DNA from: Pachypanchax playfairii
Lineage: Eukaryota > Chordata > Actinopteri > Cyprinodontiformes > Aplocheilidae
Length of the DNA: 64,000 nucleotides
Direction: 5' to 3'
Assembly (NCBI GenBank): GCA_006937955.1
Contig: SSNP01000069.1
Coordinates: forward strand, 2,206,135-2,270,134
Every line of letters starts with the position of its first letter. The stretch's first letter is position 1. Shown here one piece after another: positions 11,601 to 25,100 of this stretch. The notes under the pieces are model-generated. The model was given only the letters and a program-made list of their open reading frames with translations, made no database searches and was not told the DNA's origin. A program made the position numbers and the translations under genes.

Positions 11601-14164
11601 ATGTAGCAGGGTCAGCATGTAGCAGGGTCCAACATGTAGCAGGGTCCAACTTGTAGCAGTGTAAACATGTAGCAGGGTCCAACATGTAGCAGGTTCAGCA
11701 TGTAGCAGGGTCCAACATGTAGCAGGGTTCAACATGTAGCAGGTTCAACATGTAGCAGGTTCAACATGTAGCAGGTTCAACATGTAGCAGGGTCATGTAG
11801 CAGGGTCAACATGTAGCAGGGTCCAACATGTAGCAGGGTCAACATGTAGCAGGGTCAACATGTAGCAGGGTCAACATGTAGCAGGGTCCAACATGTAGCA
11901 GGTTCAACATGTAGCAGGTTCAACATGTAGCAGGGTCAACAGTTACAGGTTCAACATGTAGCAGGGTCATGTGGCAGGGTCAACATGTAGCAGGGTCCAA
12001 CATGTAGCAGGGTCAGCATGTGGCAGGGTACAACATGTAGCAGGGTCAACATGTAGCAGGGTACAACATGTAGCAGGGTCCAACTTGTAGGAGGGTCCAA
12101 CATGTAGCAGGGTCAACATGTAGCAGTGTCAACATGTAGCAGAGTCAACATGTAGCAGGGTCAACATGTAGCAGGGTACAACATGTAGCAGGGTCAGCAT
12201 GTAGCAGGGTCCAACATGTAGCAGGGTCCAACTTGTAGCAGTGTAAACATGTAGCAGGGTCCAACATGTAGCAGGGTCAGCATGTGGCAGGGTACAACAT
12301 GTAGCAGGGTCAACATGTAGCAGGGTACAACATGTAGCAGGGTCAGCATGTAGCAGGGTCAACATGTAGCAGGGTCCAACTTGTAGCAGGGTCATCATGT
12401 AGCAGGATAAAAACATGTAGCAGGGTCAACATGTAGCAGGGTCCAACTTGTAGCAGGGTCAGCATGTAGCAGGGTCAAACATGTAGCAGGGTCCAACTTG
12501 TAGTAGGGTCCAACATGTAGCAGGGTCAACATGTAGCAGTGTCAACATGTAGCAGAGTCAACATGTAGCAGGGTCAACATGTAGCAGGGTCCAACATGTA
12601 GCAGGGTCAACATGTAGCAGGGTCAACATGTAGCAGGGTCCAACATGTAGCAGGGTCAACATGTAGCAGGGTCAACATGTGGCAGGGTCAACATGTAGCA
12701 GGGTCCAACTTGTAGCAGGGTCATCATGTAGCAGGATAAAAACATGTAGCAGGGTCAACATGTAGCAGGGTTCAACATGTAGCAGGTTCAACATGTAGCA
12801 TGGTCCAACATGTAGCAGGGACCAACATGTAGCATGGTCAACATGTAGCAGGGTCCAACATGTAGCACGGTCAACATGTAGCAGGGTCAACATGTAGCAT
12901 GGTCAACATGTAGCAGGGTCAACATGTAGCAGGGTCCAACATGTAGCAGGGTCCAACATGTAGCAGGATCAACATGGAGCAGGGTCAACATGTAGCAGGG
13001 TCAACATGTAGCAGCGTCCAACATGTAGCAGGGTCAACATGTGGCAGGGTCAACATGTAGCAGGGTCCAACTTGTAGCAGGGTCAACATGTAGCAGGGTC
13101 AACATGTAGCAGGGTCAACATGTGGCAGGGTCAACATGTAGCAGGGTCAACATGTAGCAGCGTCCAACATGTAGCAGGGTCAACATGTGGCAGTGTCAAC
13201 ATGTAGCAGAGTCAACATGTAGCAGGGTCAACATGTAGCAGGGTCCAACATGTAGCAGGGTCAGCATGTGGCAGGGTACAACATGTAGCAGGGTCAACAT
13301 GTAGCAGGGTACAACATGTAGCAGGTTCAACATGTAGCAGGGTCATGTAGCAGGGTCAACATGTAGCAGGGTCCAACATGTAGCAGGGTCAACATGTAGC
13401 AGGGTCCAACATGTAGCAGGGTACAACATGTAGCAGGGACCAACATGTAGCAGGGTCCAACATGTAGCAGGTTCAACATGTAGCAGGTTCAACATGTAGC
13501 AGGGTCAACATGTAGCAGGGTACAACATGTAGCAGGGTCAACATGTAGCAGGGTCCAACATGTAGCAGGGTCCAACATGTAGCAGGTTCAACATGTAGCA
13601 GGTTCAACATGTAGCAGGTTCAACATGTAGCAGGGTCATGTAGCAGGGTCAACATGTAGCAGGGTCCAACATGTAGCAGGGTCAACATGTAGCAGGGTCA
13701 ACATGTAGCAGGGTCATCATGTAGCAGGGTCCAACATGTAGCAGGTTCAACATGTAGCAGGTTCAACATGTAGCAGGTTCAACATGTAGCATGGTCCAAC
13801 ATGTAGCATGGTCCAACATGTAGCAGGGACCAACATGTAGCATGGTCAACATGTAGCAGGGTTCAACATGTAGCAGGTTCAACATGTAGCAGGGTCCAAC
13901 ATGTAGCAGGGTCAACATGTAGCAGGTTCAACATGTAGCAGGGTCATGTAGCAGGGTCAACATGTAGCAGGGTCCAACATGTAGCAGGGTCAACATGTAG
14001 CAGGGTCCAACATGTAGCAGGGTCAACATGTAGGAGGGTCCAACATGTAGCAGGGTCCAACATGTAGCAGGTTCAACATGTAGCAGGTTCAACATGTAGC
14101 AGGTTCAACATGTAGCAGGGTCAGCATGTAGCAGGGTCCAACATGTAGCAGGGTCCAACTTGTA

Positions 14165-14215
14165 NNNNNNNNNNNNNNNNNNNNNNNNNNNNNNNNNNNN
14201 NNNNNNNNNNNNNNN
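14165..14215. other. Assembly gap (51 N) within the minisatellite
   Basis: Fifty-one consecutive N. Units just after it (14216 to about 14920) are unusually ragged: many 15-bp forms lacking one G (GCAGGTCAACATG), a broken TGTAGTGTAGCAGG and CATCTGTAGCATG. This pattern fits poorly corrected sequence beside a gap better than biological divergence, so array length is not reliable here. Confidence 0.9.
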
Positions 14216-17200
14216 ACATGTAGTGTAGCAGGGTCCAACATGTAGCAGGGTCAGCATGTAGCAGGGTACAACATTAGCAGGGTCAACATGTAGCAGGGTC
14301 AACATGTGGCAGGGTCAACATGTAGCAGGGTCAACATGTAGCAGGGTCAAACATGCGTCCAACATGTAGCAGGGTCAACATGTGGCAGGGTCAACATGTA
14401 GCAGGGTCCAACTTGTAGCAGGGTCATCTGTAGCATGTAGCAGGGTCAACATGTAGCAGGTCAACATGTAGCAGGTCAACATGTAGCAGGCTGTACATGT
14501 CACATGTAGCAGGGTCACATGTAGCAGGTCCAACATGTAGCAGGGTCACATGAGCAGGGTCAACATGTAGCAGGGTCCAACTTGTAGCAGGGTCGTCAAC
14601 TGAGCAGGGTCAACATGTAGCAGGGTCAACATGTAGCAGGTCAACATGTAGCAGGTCAACATGTAGCAGGGTCAACATGTAGCAGGGTCAAATGTAGCAG
14701 GGTCAACATGTAGCAGGGTCAACATGTAGCAGGTCAACATGTAGCAGGGTCAACATGTAGCAGGGTCAACATGTAGCAGGGTCAACATGTAGCAGGGTCA
14801 ACATGTAGCAGGTCAACATGTAGCAGGTCAACATGTAGCAGGTCAACATGTAGCCAAAGTAGCGGGTCACATGTAGCAGGGTCAACATGTAGCAGGTCCA
14901 ACATGTAGCAGGGTCAACAGCAGGGTCAACATGTAGCAGGGTCAACATGTAGCAGGGTCCAACATGTAGCAGGGTCATCATGTAGCAGGATCCAACATGT
15001 AGCAGGGTCAGCATGTAGCAGGGTCCAACATGTAGCAGGGTCCAACTTGTAGCAGGGTCCAACATGTAGCAGGTTCAACATGTAGCAGTGTCAACATGTA
15101 GCAGAGTCAACATGTAGCAGGGTCCAACATGTAGCAGGGTCAACATGTAGCAGGGTCAACATGTAGCAGGGTCAACATGTAGCAGGGTCCAACATGTAGC
15201 AGGGTCAACATGTAGCAGTGTCAACATGTAGCAGGATTCAACATGTAGCAGGGTCAACATGTAGCAGGGTCAACATGTAGCAGGGTCCAACATGTAGCAG
15301 GGTCAACATGTAGCAGGGTCAACATGTAGCAGGGTCAACATGTAGCAGGGTCATCATGTAGCAGGGTCAACATGTAGCAGCGTCAACATGTAGCAGGGTC
15401 AACATGTGGCAGGGTCAACATGTAGCAGGGTCCAACATGTAGCAGGGTCCAACATGTAGCAGGGTCAACATGTAGCAGGTCAACATGTAGCAGGGTCAAC
15501 ATGTAGCAGGGTCAACATGTAGCAGGGTCCAACATGTAGCAGGGTCAATAAGTAGCAGGGTCATCATGTAGCAGGGTCAACATGTAGCAGCGTCCAACAT
15601 GTAGCAGGGTCAACATGTGGCAGGGTCAACATGTAGCAGGGTCCAACATGTAGCAGGGTCAACATGTAGCAGGGTCAACATGTAGCAGGGTCAACATGTA
15701 GCAGAGTACAACATGTAGCAGGGTCAACATGTGGCAGGGTCAACATGTAGCAGGGTCAACATGTAGCAGGGTCAACATGTAGCAGGGTCAACATGTAGCA
15801 GGGTCAACATGTAGCAGGGTCAACATGTAGCAGGGTCAACATGTAGCAGGGTCAACATGTAGCAGGGTCAACATGTAGCAGGGTCAACATGTAGCAGGGT
15901 CAACATGTAGCAGGGTCAACATGTAGCAGGGTCAACATGTAGCAGCGTCCAACATGTAGCAGGGTCAACATGTGGCAGGGTCAACATGTAGCAGGGTCCA
16001 ACATGTAGCAGGGTCAGCATGTAGCAGGGTCAACATGTAGCAGGGTCAACATGTAGCAGGGCCAACATGTAGCAGGGAAAACATGAAGCAGGGTCAACAT
16101 GTAGCAGGGTCAACATGTAGCAGGGTCAACATGTGGCAGGGTCCAACATGTAGCAGGGTCAATATGTAGCAGGGTCATCATGTAGCAGGGTCATCATGTA
16201 GCAGGATCCAACATGTAGCAGGGTCAGCATGTAGCAGGGTCCAACATGTAGCAGGGTCCAACTTGTAGCAGGGTCCAACATGTAGCAGTGTCAACATGTA
16301 GCAGTGTCAACATGTAGCAGGGTCAACATGTAGCAGGGTCAACATGTAGCAGGGTCCAACATGTAGCAGGGTCCAACATGTAGCAGGGTCAATATGTAGC
16401 AGGGTCATCATGTAGCAGGGTCATCATGTAGCAGGATCCAACATGTAGCAGGGTCAGCATGTAGCAGGGTCCAACATGTAGCAGGGTCCAACTTGTAGCA
16501 GGGTCAACATGTAGCAGGGTCAACATGTAGCAGGGTCCAACATGTAGCAGGTTCAATATGTAGCAGGGTCATCATGTAGCAGGGTCAACATGTGGCAGGG
16601 TCCAACATGTAGCAGGGTCAGCATGTAGCAGGGTCCAACATGTAGCAGGGTCCAACTTGTAGCAGGGTCAACATGTAGCAGTGTCAACATGTAGCAGAGT
16701 CAACATGTAGCAGGGTCAACATGTAGCAGGGTCAACATGTAGCAGGGTCCAACATGTAGCAGGGTCAGCATGTAGCAGGGTACAACATGTAGCAGGGTCA
16801 ACATGTAGCAGGGTACAACATGTAGCAGGGTCAACATGTAGCAGGGTCAATATGTAGCAGGGTCAACATGTAGCAGGGTCATCATGTAGCAGGATCCAAC
16901 ATGTAGCAGGGTCAGCATGTAGCAGGGTCCAACATGTAGCAGGGTCCAACTTGTAGCAGGGTCCAACATGTAGCAGGGTCAACATGTAGCAGGGTCAACA
17001 TGTAGCAGGGTCAACATGTAGCAGGGTCAACATGTAGCAGGGTCCAACATGTAGCAGGGTCAATATGTAGCAGGGTCAACATGTAGCAGGGTCAACATGT
17101 AGCAGCGTCCAACATGTAGCAGGGTCAACATGTGGCAGGGTCATCATGTAGCAGGGTCATCATGTAGCAGGGTCCAACATGTAGCAGGGTCAGCATGTAG

Positions 17201-18434
17201 CAGGGTCCAACATGTAGCAGGGTCCAACTTGTAGCAGGGTCCAACATGTAGCAGGGTCAACATGTAGCAGTGTCAACATGTAGCAGAGTCAACATGTAGC
17301 AGGGTCAACATGTAGCAGGGTCAACATGTAGCAGGGTCCAACATGTAGCAGGGTCAACATGTAGCAGGGTCAACATGTAGCAGGGTCAACATGTAGCAGG
17401 GTCCAACATGTAGCAGGGTCAACATGTAGCAGGGTCAACATGTAGCAGGGTCAACATGTAGCAGCGTCCAACATGTAGCAGGGTCAACATGTGGCAGGGT
17501 CAACATGTAGCAGGGTCCAACTTGTAGCAGGGTCATCATGTAGCAGGATCCAACATGTAGCAGGGTCAGCATGTAGCAGTGTCAACATGTAGCAGGGTCA
17601 ACATGTAGCAGGGTCAACATGTAGCAGGGTCAACATGTAGCAGCGTCCAACATGTAGCAGGGTCAACATGTGGCAGGGTCAACATGTAGCAGGGTCCAAC
17701 ATGTAGCAGGGTCAACATGTAGCAGGTTCAACATGTAGCAGGGTCCAACATGTAGCAGGGTCAATATGTAGCAGGGTCATCATGTAGCAGGGTCAACATG
17801 TAGCAGCGTCCAACATGTAGCAGGGTCAACATGTAGCAGGGTCCAACATGTAGCAGGGTCCAACTTGTAGCAGGGTCATCATGTAGCAGGGTCAACATGT
17901 AGCAGGGTCAACATGTAGCAGGGTCAACATGTAGCAGGGTCAACATGTAGCAGGGTCCAACATGTAGCAGGGTCAACATGTAGCAGAGTCAACATGTAGC
18001 AGGGTCAACATGTAGCAGGGTCCAACATGTAGCAGGGTCAAAATGTGGCAGGGTCCAACATGTAGCAGGGTCAATAAGTAGCAGGGTCATCATGTAGCAG
18101 GATCCAACATGTAGCAGGGTCAGCATGTAGCAGGGTCCAACATGTAGCAGGGTCCAACTTGTAGCAGGGTCCAACATGTAGCAGGGTCAACATGTAGCAG
18201 TGTCAACATGTAGCAGAGTCAACATGTAGCAGGGTCAACATGTAGCAGGGTCAACATGTGGCAGGGTCAACATGTAGCAGGGTCCAACATGTAGCAGGGT
18301 CAACATGTAGCAGGGTACAACATGTAGCAGGGTCAACATGTAGCAGGGTACAACATGTAGCAGGGTCAGCATGTAGCAGGGTACAACATGTAGCAGGGTC
18401 CAACTTGTAGCAGAGTCAACATGTAGCAGGTTCA

Positions 18435-18605
18435 ACATGTAGCAGGGTCCAACATGTAGCAGGGACTAACATGTAGCATGGTCAACATGTAGCAGGGTCC
18501 AACATGTAGCAGGGACCAACATGTAGCAGGGTACAACATCTAGCAGGGACCAACATGTAGCAGGGTACAACATGTAGCAGGGTCAGCATGTAGCAGGGTC
18601 AACAT
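18435..18605. repeat. Higher-order block, copy 2
   Basis: Second copy of the variant run described at 11430-11600, about 7.0 kb downstream. It includes the rare ACAACATCTAGCAGG unit, which I see only in these two places. Confidence 0.8.
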
Positions 18606-19422
18606 GTAGCAGGGTCAACATGTAGCAGGGTCCAACATGTAGCAGGGTCAACATGTAGCAGGGTCAACATGTAGCAGGGTCCAACATGTAGCAGGGTCAA
18701 CATGTAGCAGGGTCCAACATGTAGCAGGGTCAGCATGTAGCAGGGTCAACATGTAGCAGGGTCCAACTTGTAGCAGGGTCATCATGTAGCAGGATAAAAA
18801 CATGTAGCAGGGTCAACATGTAGCAGGGTCCAACATGTAGCAGGGTCAACATGTGGCAGGGTCAGCATGTAGCAGGGTCCAACATGTAGCAGGGTCCAAC
18901 TTGTAGTAGGGTCCAACATGTAGCAGGGTCAACATGTAGCAGTGTCAACATGTAGCAGAGTCAACATGTAGCAGGGTCAACATGTAGCAGGGTCCAACAT
19001 GTAGCAGGGTCAGCATGTGGCAGGGTACAACATGTAGCAGGGTCCAACATGTAGCAGGGTCCAACATGTAGCAGGATCAACATGTAGCAGGGTCAACATG
19101 TAGCATGGTCAACATGTAGCAGGGTCAACATGTAGCAGGGTCCAACATGTAGCAGGGTCCAACATGTAGCAGGATCAACATTTAGCAGGGCCAACATGTA
19201 GCAGGGAAAACATGAAGCAGGGTCAACATGTAGCAGGATCAACATGTAGGAGGGTCCAACATGTAGCAAGATACAACATGTAGCAGGGTCAACATGTAGC
19301 AGGGTCAGCATTTAGCAGGGACAACTTGTAGCAGGGACAACATGTAGCAGGGTCAACATGTAGGAGGGACAACACGCAGTAGGGTCAACATGTAGCAGGG
19401 ACAGCATGTAGCAGGATCAACA

Positions 19423-21064
19423 CCAACACATTATGGACAGATCAAATCCATCCCAGAAGGCCCTGGCCCTCATTTGAAGCAGACAACCTCTTGCTGTGAA
19501 GAAACAGTGCTAACACTGCACCATCGTGTAGCTATTTTTTTTTTCTTCTTGTATACCAAGCTAAAAGCCTATGGTTCTATTGCAGTTTCATATTTATAAT
19601 GCAAAATGTAAACTCAGTACCAGAGAGCTATAAGGCACATTTTCAAAGTGCTAAACTACGGCTTGTGTGTATTTCCTTTGTTCTAGTGAACAAAGAGGCA
19701 CTTTGTAGTTTTGAGGGGAGTCCCTTCTTTTCAAGCAGCCGCTGTATTAACAGACATGGGAATCAGAAAGTCAGAGGGCTGGAAAGACATGCAGAGATAA
19801 AAAGAAATTAAGAGGATTTAAGAATAAGGTGTGACAGTCACTCAGAGCTTGAAGCAGGCAGGATCACTGTCAAAGTCATCATCCCTATTTTAATCCTAAG
19901 TTTTCCTTCCTGTGAACACACACTCAGATTTCTTTTATGCTTGTGTTGGTGTGAGTTTAAGCTGATTTGTGTCTTATCGAGAGCCACTGTGGAAACAGAC
20001 AATGTGGTTTGTTTGTTATCTTCTTGTTTGGACGACCAGATAAGGCGATCAGCGTTTGCAAGAGCACACACAGATGTGTGACAGTGTGTGTGTTGTGTGT
20101 GCATGTGTATAAATCGTACATAAGCTCAGAGTTGTGCCTTTGAGTGACAGAATTCAAATGCTTATCCCAATGGTCAACAGCCCAGAGACGTTCCACACAA
20201 AGCCTCTTACACTGTTATCATTATTTAAACTAAATCTGCCTTTGGATGTTCACATGCAAACACAGTCCATGTGATTCTGATTCACACTCAGAGGTGCCAC
20301 ATTTCCTCTAAAGGAGCTTAATTAGCCAATGAGAAACCAGAGTCCAGAACAAATACTGTGTTTGATTTTTGAGGTCACTGAATGCAGGAGACACGTTACA
20401 GCTGACAGAGTGAACAAACTACTTTTTAAATCAGAAGAGCTCAGAAAATACTGAGAAAATCATTTTGTTTTTACTTACACAGTTTGTAAGAGTCCAGCTT
20501 GTTTCCTCCCTTCGTCACTGTGCTAACATTCCCGCTCTGCATCAGTCTTTTCCTGAAGTTACCCTCCTTATGCAGTCACATGAACAAAGCCTGTACCTGT
20601 ATCTGTTGCATTCCTGTCCCCTCGGTTTACCTTTCCCTCCTCCCACTATCTGTCTCCTCACTCTCTTGTCTATCCCAAAATGGCCTCATGTCCAGTTCTC
20701 AGGTAAACCCCCCCTTGCCCTACCATCAACCTCAGCAACCACAAGAGCTGAAAGGAAGCAGCAACAGACTTTCTGCAGTTTTAAAGATGCTGAAGACACA
20801 AACTAAATATGTGAATGGAAATCCATTAAGATGTTAATGAAGTCAGATACATCACAGACTCCAGGAGATTCTTCTGTTGGGTTTAGTTTTATAAGATGGG
20901 TGATTAGGTGTGTGTGTGTGTTCAGGTGAGCTACAGTCAGGTGGACTCTCATTCTGTCCTAATGGCTAACTGTCTCCCAGGCCCAGCAAACAAAGAGCCT
21001 ATTGACTCCATCACAAACAGAACCTTTCTTTCTTCCTCACAGGCCAGTGCTTTGTGCTTATCCG
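19423..21064. other. Unannotated DNA
   Basis: Non-repetitive sequence with short overlapping ORFs on both strands and no recognisable domain. 20085-20105 is GT-rich. Nothing supports a gene. Confidence 0.4.
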
Positions 21065-21086
21065 ACACACACACACACACACACAC
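21065..21086. repeat. (CA)n microsatellite ending at a single N
   Basis: A short CA run that ends at the N at 21087. In the neighbouring copies, AAGTTTGTTTTGT lies between the CA run and the next repeat; here it is missing, so the N probably hides a collapsed join. Confidence 0.8.
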
Positions 21087-21087
21087 N

Positions 21088-21366
21088 TATCCTTATGGGG
21101 ACCGTCCATTGACTTCCATTGATTTTAGTAACTAGATTTATACCTAACCCAAACCCTTTTCCTAACCTTAACCATTACTGATCTATAACTAACCCTAAGA
21201 CTAACTAAAACTCTATTCACACCATACCTATAAACCTAACCCCTAACCCTAAAAAGGGGAGTCCCCCTCATGGGGACCAGGCTTCGGTCCCCACAAGAAC
21301 CGTCGGACCCCAGAAAGATAGTAAAAGTCAGGAAACTAGTCCTCAGGAGGTCAGAAATACAAACCC
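21088..21366 (+). repeat. CA-flanked dispersed repeat, copy 1
   Basis: A ~280-bp unit running from TATCCTTATGGGGACCGTCC to AGGAGGTCAGAAATACAAAC. It contains short CCCTAA-type stretches and a hairpin TGGGGACC-AGGCTTC-GGTCCCCA (about 21270-21293). Further copies lie at 21411, 21824, 29147, 50141 and 50995, always beside CA/GT runs. It is a common fish repeat; I cannot assign a class and see no TIR, ORF or tRNA-like head. Confidence 0.85.
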
Positions 21367-21410
21367 ACACACACACACACGCACATACACACACACACAC
21401 ACACACACAA
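21367..21410. repeat. (CA)n microsatellite
   Basis: Imperfect CA run with one GCACATAC interruption, separating copies 1 and 2 of the dispersed repeat. Confidence 0.9.

Positions 21411-22114
<704 letters not shown>

Positions 22115-22177
<63 letters not shown>
22115..22177. repeat. (CA)n microsatellite
   Basis: About 63 bp of pure CA at the right end of the three-copy array. Confidence 0.95.
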
Positions 22178-22178
<1 letters not shown>

Positions 22179-25100
22179 CTACTCCAACACTCTCACCTCA
22201 CTCCACCTGTTCTTAAATCTTCCTGCTCCTTCCATGCTGGTTCTATATTCTAAATGTCATTGTAAAGATCAAGTTTTAAAAATAAACTGGTATAAAGAAA
22301 GTAAATGTTACTTATAGTAACACTCTGCAGTCTGTCATGTCTTTCAGCAGTGACGTCACTCAGTTACACCGTCTGGTTCTGATGGACGATGGCGCAGAGT
22401 AACGAACACTGGACAAACATTCAAAATAACTGGAGAGAACTACTAAGGTGCTTCTAGAGTCTGATGCAGGAACAGAATCCCAGCGGTGGGTCAGTCTTAA
22501 TGAGGCCCGCTACACAGAACTCCACTCACTCCCACTGTCAGTTAAACCACTTTGTAAAGGTCTGAGCTTTGAACAGTGATGTTTCCAGGCTCTGCAGCAG
22601 CTAATGTTGAAGGTGAACTGTGTGAAAGAACGCTGTACGTGTGCTGCAGTCGAGAGATCATGCACCTCAGCTGGCTGGACAAACGACCTGAAATAGAATG
22701 GAGTAGAAAAAACAGATAGAAAACACTAAAAGAAAGAAAGAAAGGTCACACTGATCTGAGATGAGTGAAGAATGAGAGACAACACATAATACAGAGTTGG
22801 GAAACATTTCAGAATGAGGGGGCGTGTCCTGCACTGAAATATTTCTACTCATTTACATAGAATCTGTTACATACTGGACGTTCACTGTTATCAGCTCTGA
22901 ACTTTTAGATCTCTCTAAAATACAAAAAAGCAGCTTGTTGCTTTTCTCAATTAAGAAAAGGATTAAAAATCCCAGACTGTCTCAGTGTAACTCTAATCAG
23001 GTTGTTTAGAGGAGGAAAACATTTACTTCTGGATCTGATTCATTCACTCTGAACGTACAGAACCAACGCTGGCTGTGAAGAACAGCTGATTTAAAAGCCT
23101 GATCCAAATTCAGAAACAACTGCTGCAATTACCACAATGTAAATGTGGGTGTTTTAGTAAGTGACTGAGGGGAAGATGGCTATCTGCAGTTCTGAAAAAT
23201 CTTTTGGTCTGTTCAGTGTTTTTTATTCAACCTTAAAAGGAGATAAAGGTGATAAAAAAAACCCTGTCTGTAACAGGGACAGGACTCTGTATGTCCACAT
23301 GTTGATTAACCTTCGATGATAATAATATATAAAGTGTTGCAGCTGTGAGGTTGAGTTATGTTGGGTTTTCTTTGTTGTTGCAGTCGCTGATCACGTCGAT
23401 CAGCAGCAGAGTGTTTAAGTTTACTGTTGAACTGTCGCTGCTGGTTTTCAGTAGAACATGAGGGACACAGACTCCCTTTGAGGAGGTGTGATGAGACACT
23501 ATGCTGCGCTACACTGAGCTAACGTCGCCAGGGAGGCCAGGCCAAGTCGACTTGGCTTGATCAATGTTTGGTGCAGGTTGAACCCCGACGACGAGGGTGC
23601 AGTCATCCCTTTGCCTGAGTGGGATTAGTTAAACCTCAGGACACCAGAAGCCAGATGAGTCTTGGCATCACACCAGTCAGATCAAATCAAATGGCAGCTA
23701 TCACACTGTTAGCAACGCTGCTAAGCAGGTCCATGGAGGGCAATAACTGAGATATAAGAAACAAACTATTCAGAAAAACTACAAATACAGCAGCAGCTGC
23801 AAATAAAACAGAATATCAGGCTGACACCAACACTGAAGCTGGAAAAAGGAGGGAGGAGAGTCTTGGACCATCATGACAGGTAGTCAGAGAGACTGTGCGA
23901 GAAGGCAGCCTGCCCCAGATATCTGCCTGTAAGCTGCGCACAATACAGACATGGCAACCGGCGAGCACAGTAGTGGAGATGAGAGGAGAGACTGGCAGAA
24001 GAAAAAACCAGCCAGGGACACAAAGTCAGGCCAGAAAAAGGATTAGTGATCAAAGGAAACCAGCAGCCATCCTGAAAGCCAACTGTATTCACACACACAG
24101 AGATGGGAGATGAGTTTAGTCCATGAGGTTAAATAGTTCCCTTCTTTCTCCCAGCATCACGTTAGCTGTGTGAACCAGCATTAATCCATCTATATTAACA
24201 CACAAACACACGTATCCGAATCAGAACATGTGACAGTCAAACTACTTTCAGCCGTTTTGCTCTGGAGTCGCAATAAAAACGATCTGATAAATGATGCCAA
24301 TGTTTTCCTTCTGCAGAAACTAAGAGACAGAAAGTAAATGTGTGAAAAGCTTTATATTCCTCCTCAACCTCTGTCTCCTTTACTCTGACAAGATGCTGAT
24401 GAGGAGATAAACAACAGGCCGGAGATACCAATTAGACCATCAAATGGCAGCAGAACGATCTTCAGCACTCCTCCACTTCCCAGAGGAGCGCTGCTGGGAA
24501 AAACAAAGAAGAAACCGCAATGGCGGAAGGAAGAGAAGGGGAAGCTGGAGCGGTGAGGAGGAGGAGGAGGGAAGGAGGAGGAGGAGGGGGAGAAAAGTTT
24601 GCAGGAGCTCAGATCTAATCAGGGAATCCTCCCTCTCAATATCACAGTGTGCTGCTGCACACGTTAACACACACGCACACACACACACACACACTGTCAG
24701 TGGCTTGACCTCCACTGGCTGATCTCACTTCTTGGTATTCCATCGCCCTCCCACCGGCTGACCTGATTGGCTAATGACAGCTCATTTATCTTGATGCAGC
24801 ACCTGTGGTGTTGAAAAGGTGTGTGTGCGCTGAAAGAATTGTACGCTTCCATGTGCACGCACATGCACAAAGCACGTCTCATCTTTGCTACAGTATCTCT
24901 ATCCACACCAGCACTGCTTAGAACGTTGTTGCTTCTCTGGGGAAAACCAAAGAGGAGAAACAAGAGGATGGAATTAGAGGGGAGGAGGTGATGTGTAAGA
25001 GCAGAGAGGCGATGATAAATTGGGAAATGAGGCTAGAAGAAGGAAAAACAGGAACAAGGGAGGAGAAAAGGATATAAGCATAAAATTAGAAACAGAAGAA

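Larger units (their letters stand above)
5656..19422. repeat. Large minisatellite, 16/17-bp unit
   Basis: About 13.8 kb of uninterrupted tandem repeats. The main unit is CAACATGTAGCAGGGT (16 bp); a 17-bp form carries an extra base before CAACATG (CCAACATG or ACAACATG). Length divided by unit size gives over 800 copies. Variants recur: CATCATG, CAGCATG, CAACTTG, GTGGCAGG, GCAGCGTCC, GCATGGTC, GTGTAAACATG. Each unit carries the palindrome ACATGT. The consensus has no CpG. Edge units are the most diverged (AATTAAGGTCAACATG at the left; GACAACACGCAGTAGGG at the right). No internal gene. The minus-strand ORFs rich in TLLHV and CYML survive only where 17-bp units remove the TGA that pure 16-mers create. 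Confidence 0.97.

Noticed and set aside
5656..19422. Many minus-strand ORFs of 60-111 codons rich in TLLHV, DPATC and CYML
   Set aside because: They arise wherever 16- and 17-bp units alternate so as to avoid TGA. Unit length is not a multiple of three, frames drift and several overlapping frames read equally well, so they are not genes.
5656..19422. CRISPR-like array
   Set aside because: Units are contiguous with no unique spacers, and the context is a vertebrate genome.
20465..20837. Two overlapping ~112-codon ORFs
   Set aside because: They are in different frames of the same C/T-rich DNA, with no domain, no splice signals and no supporting context.
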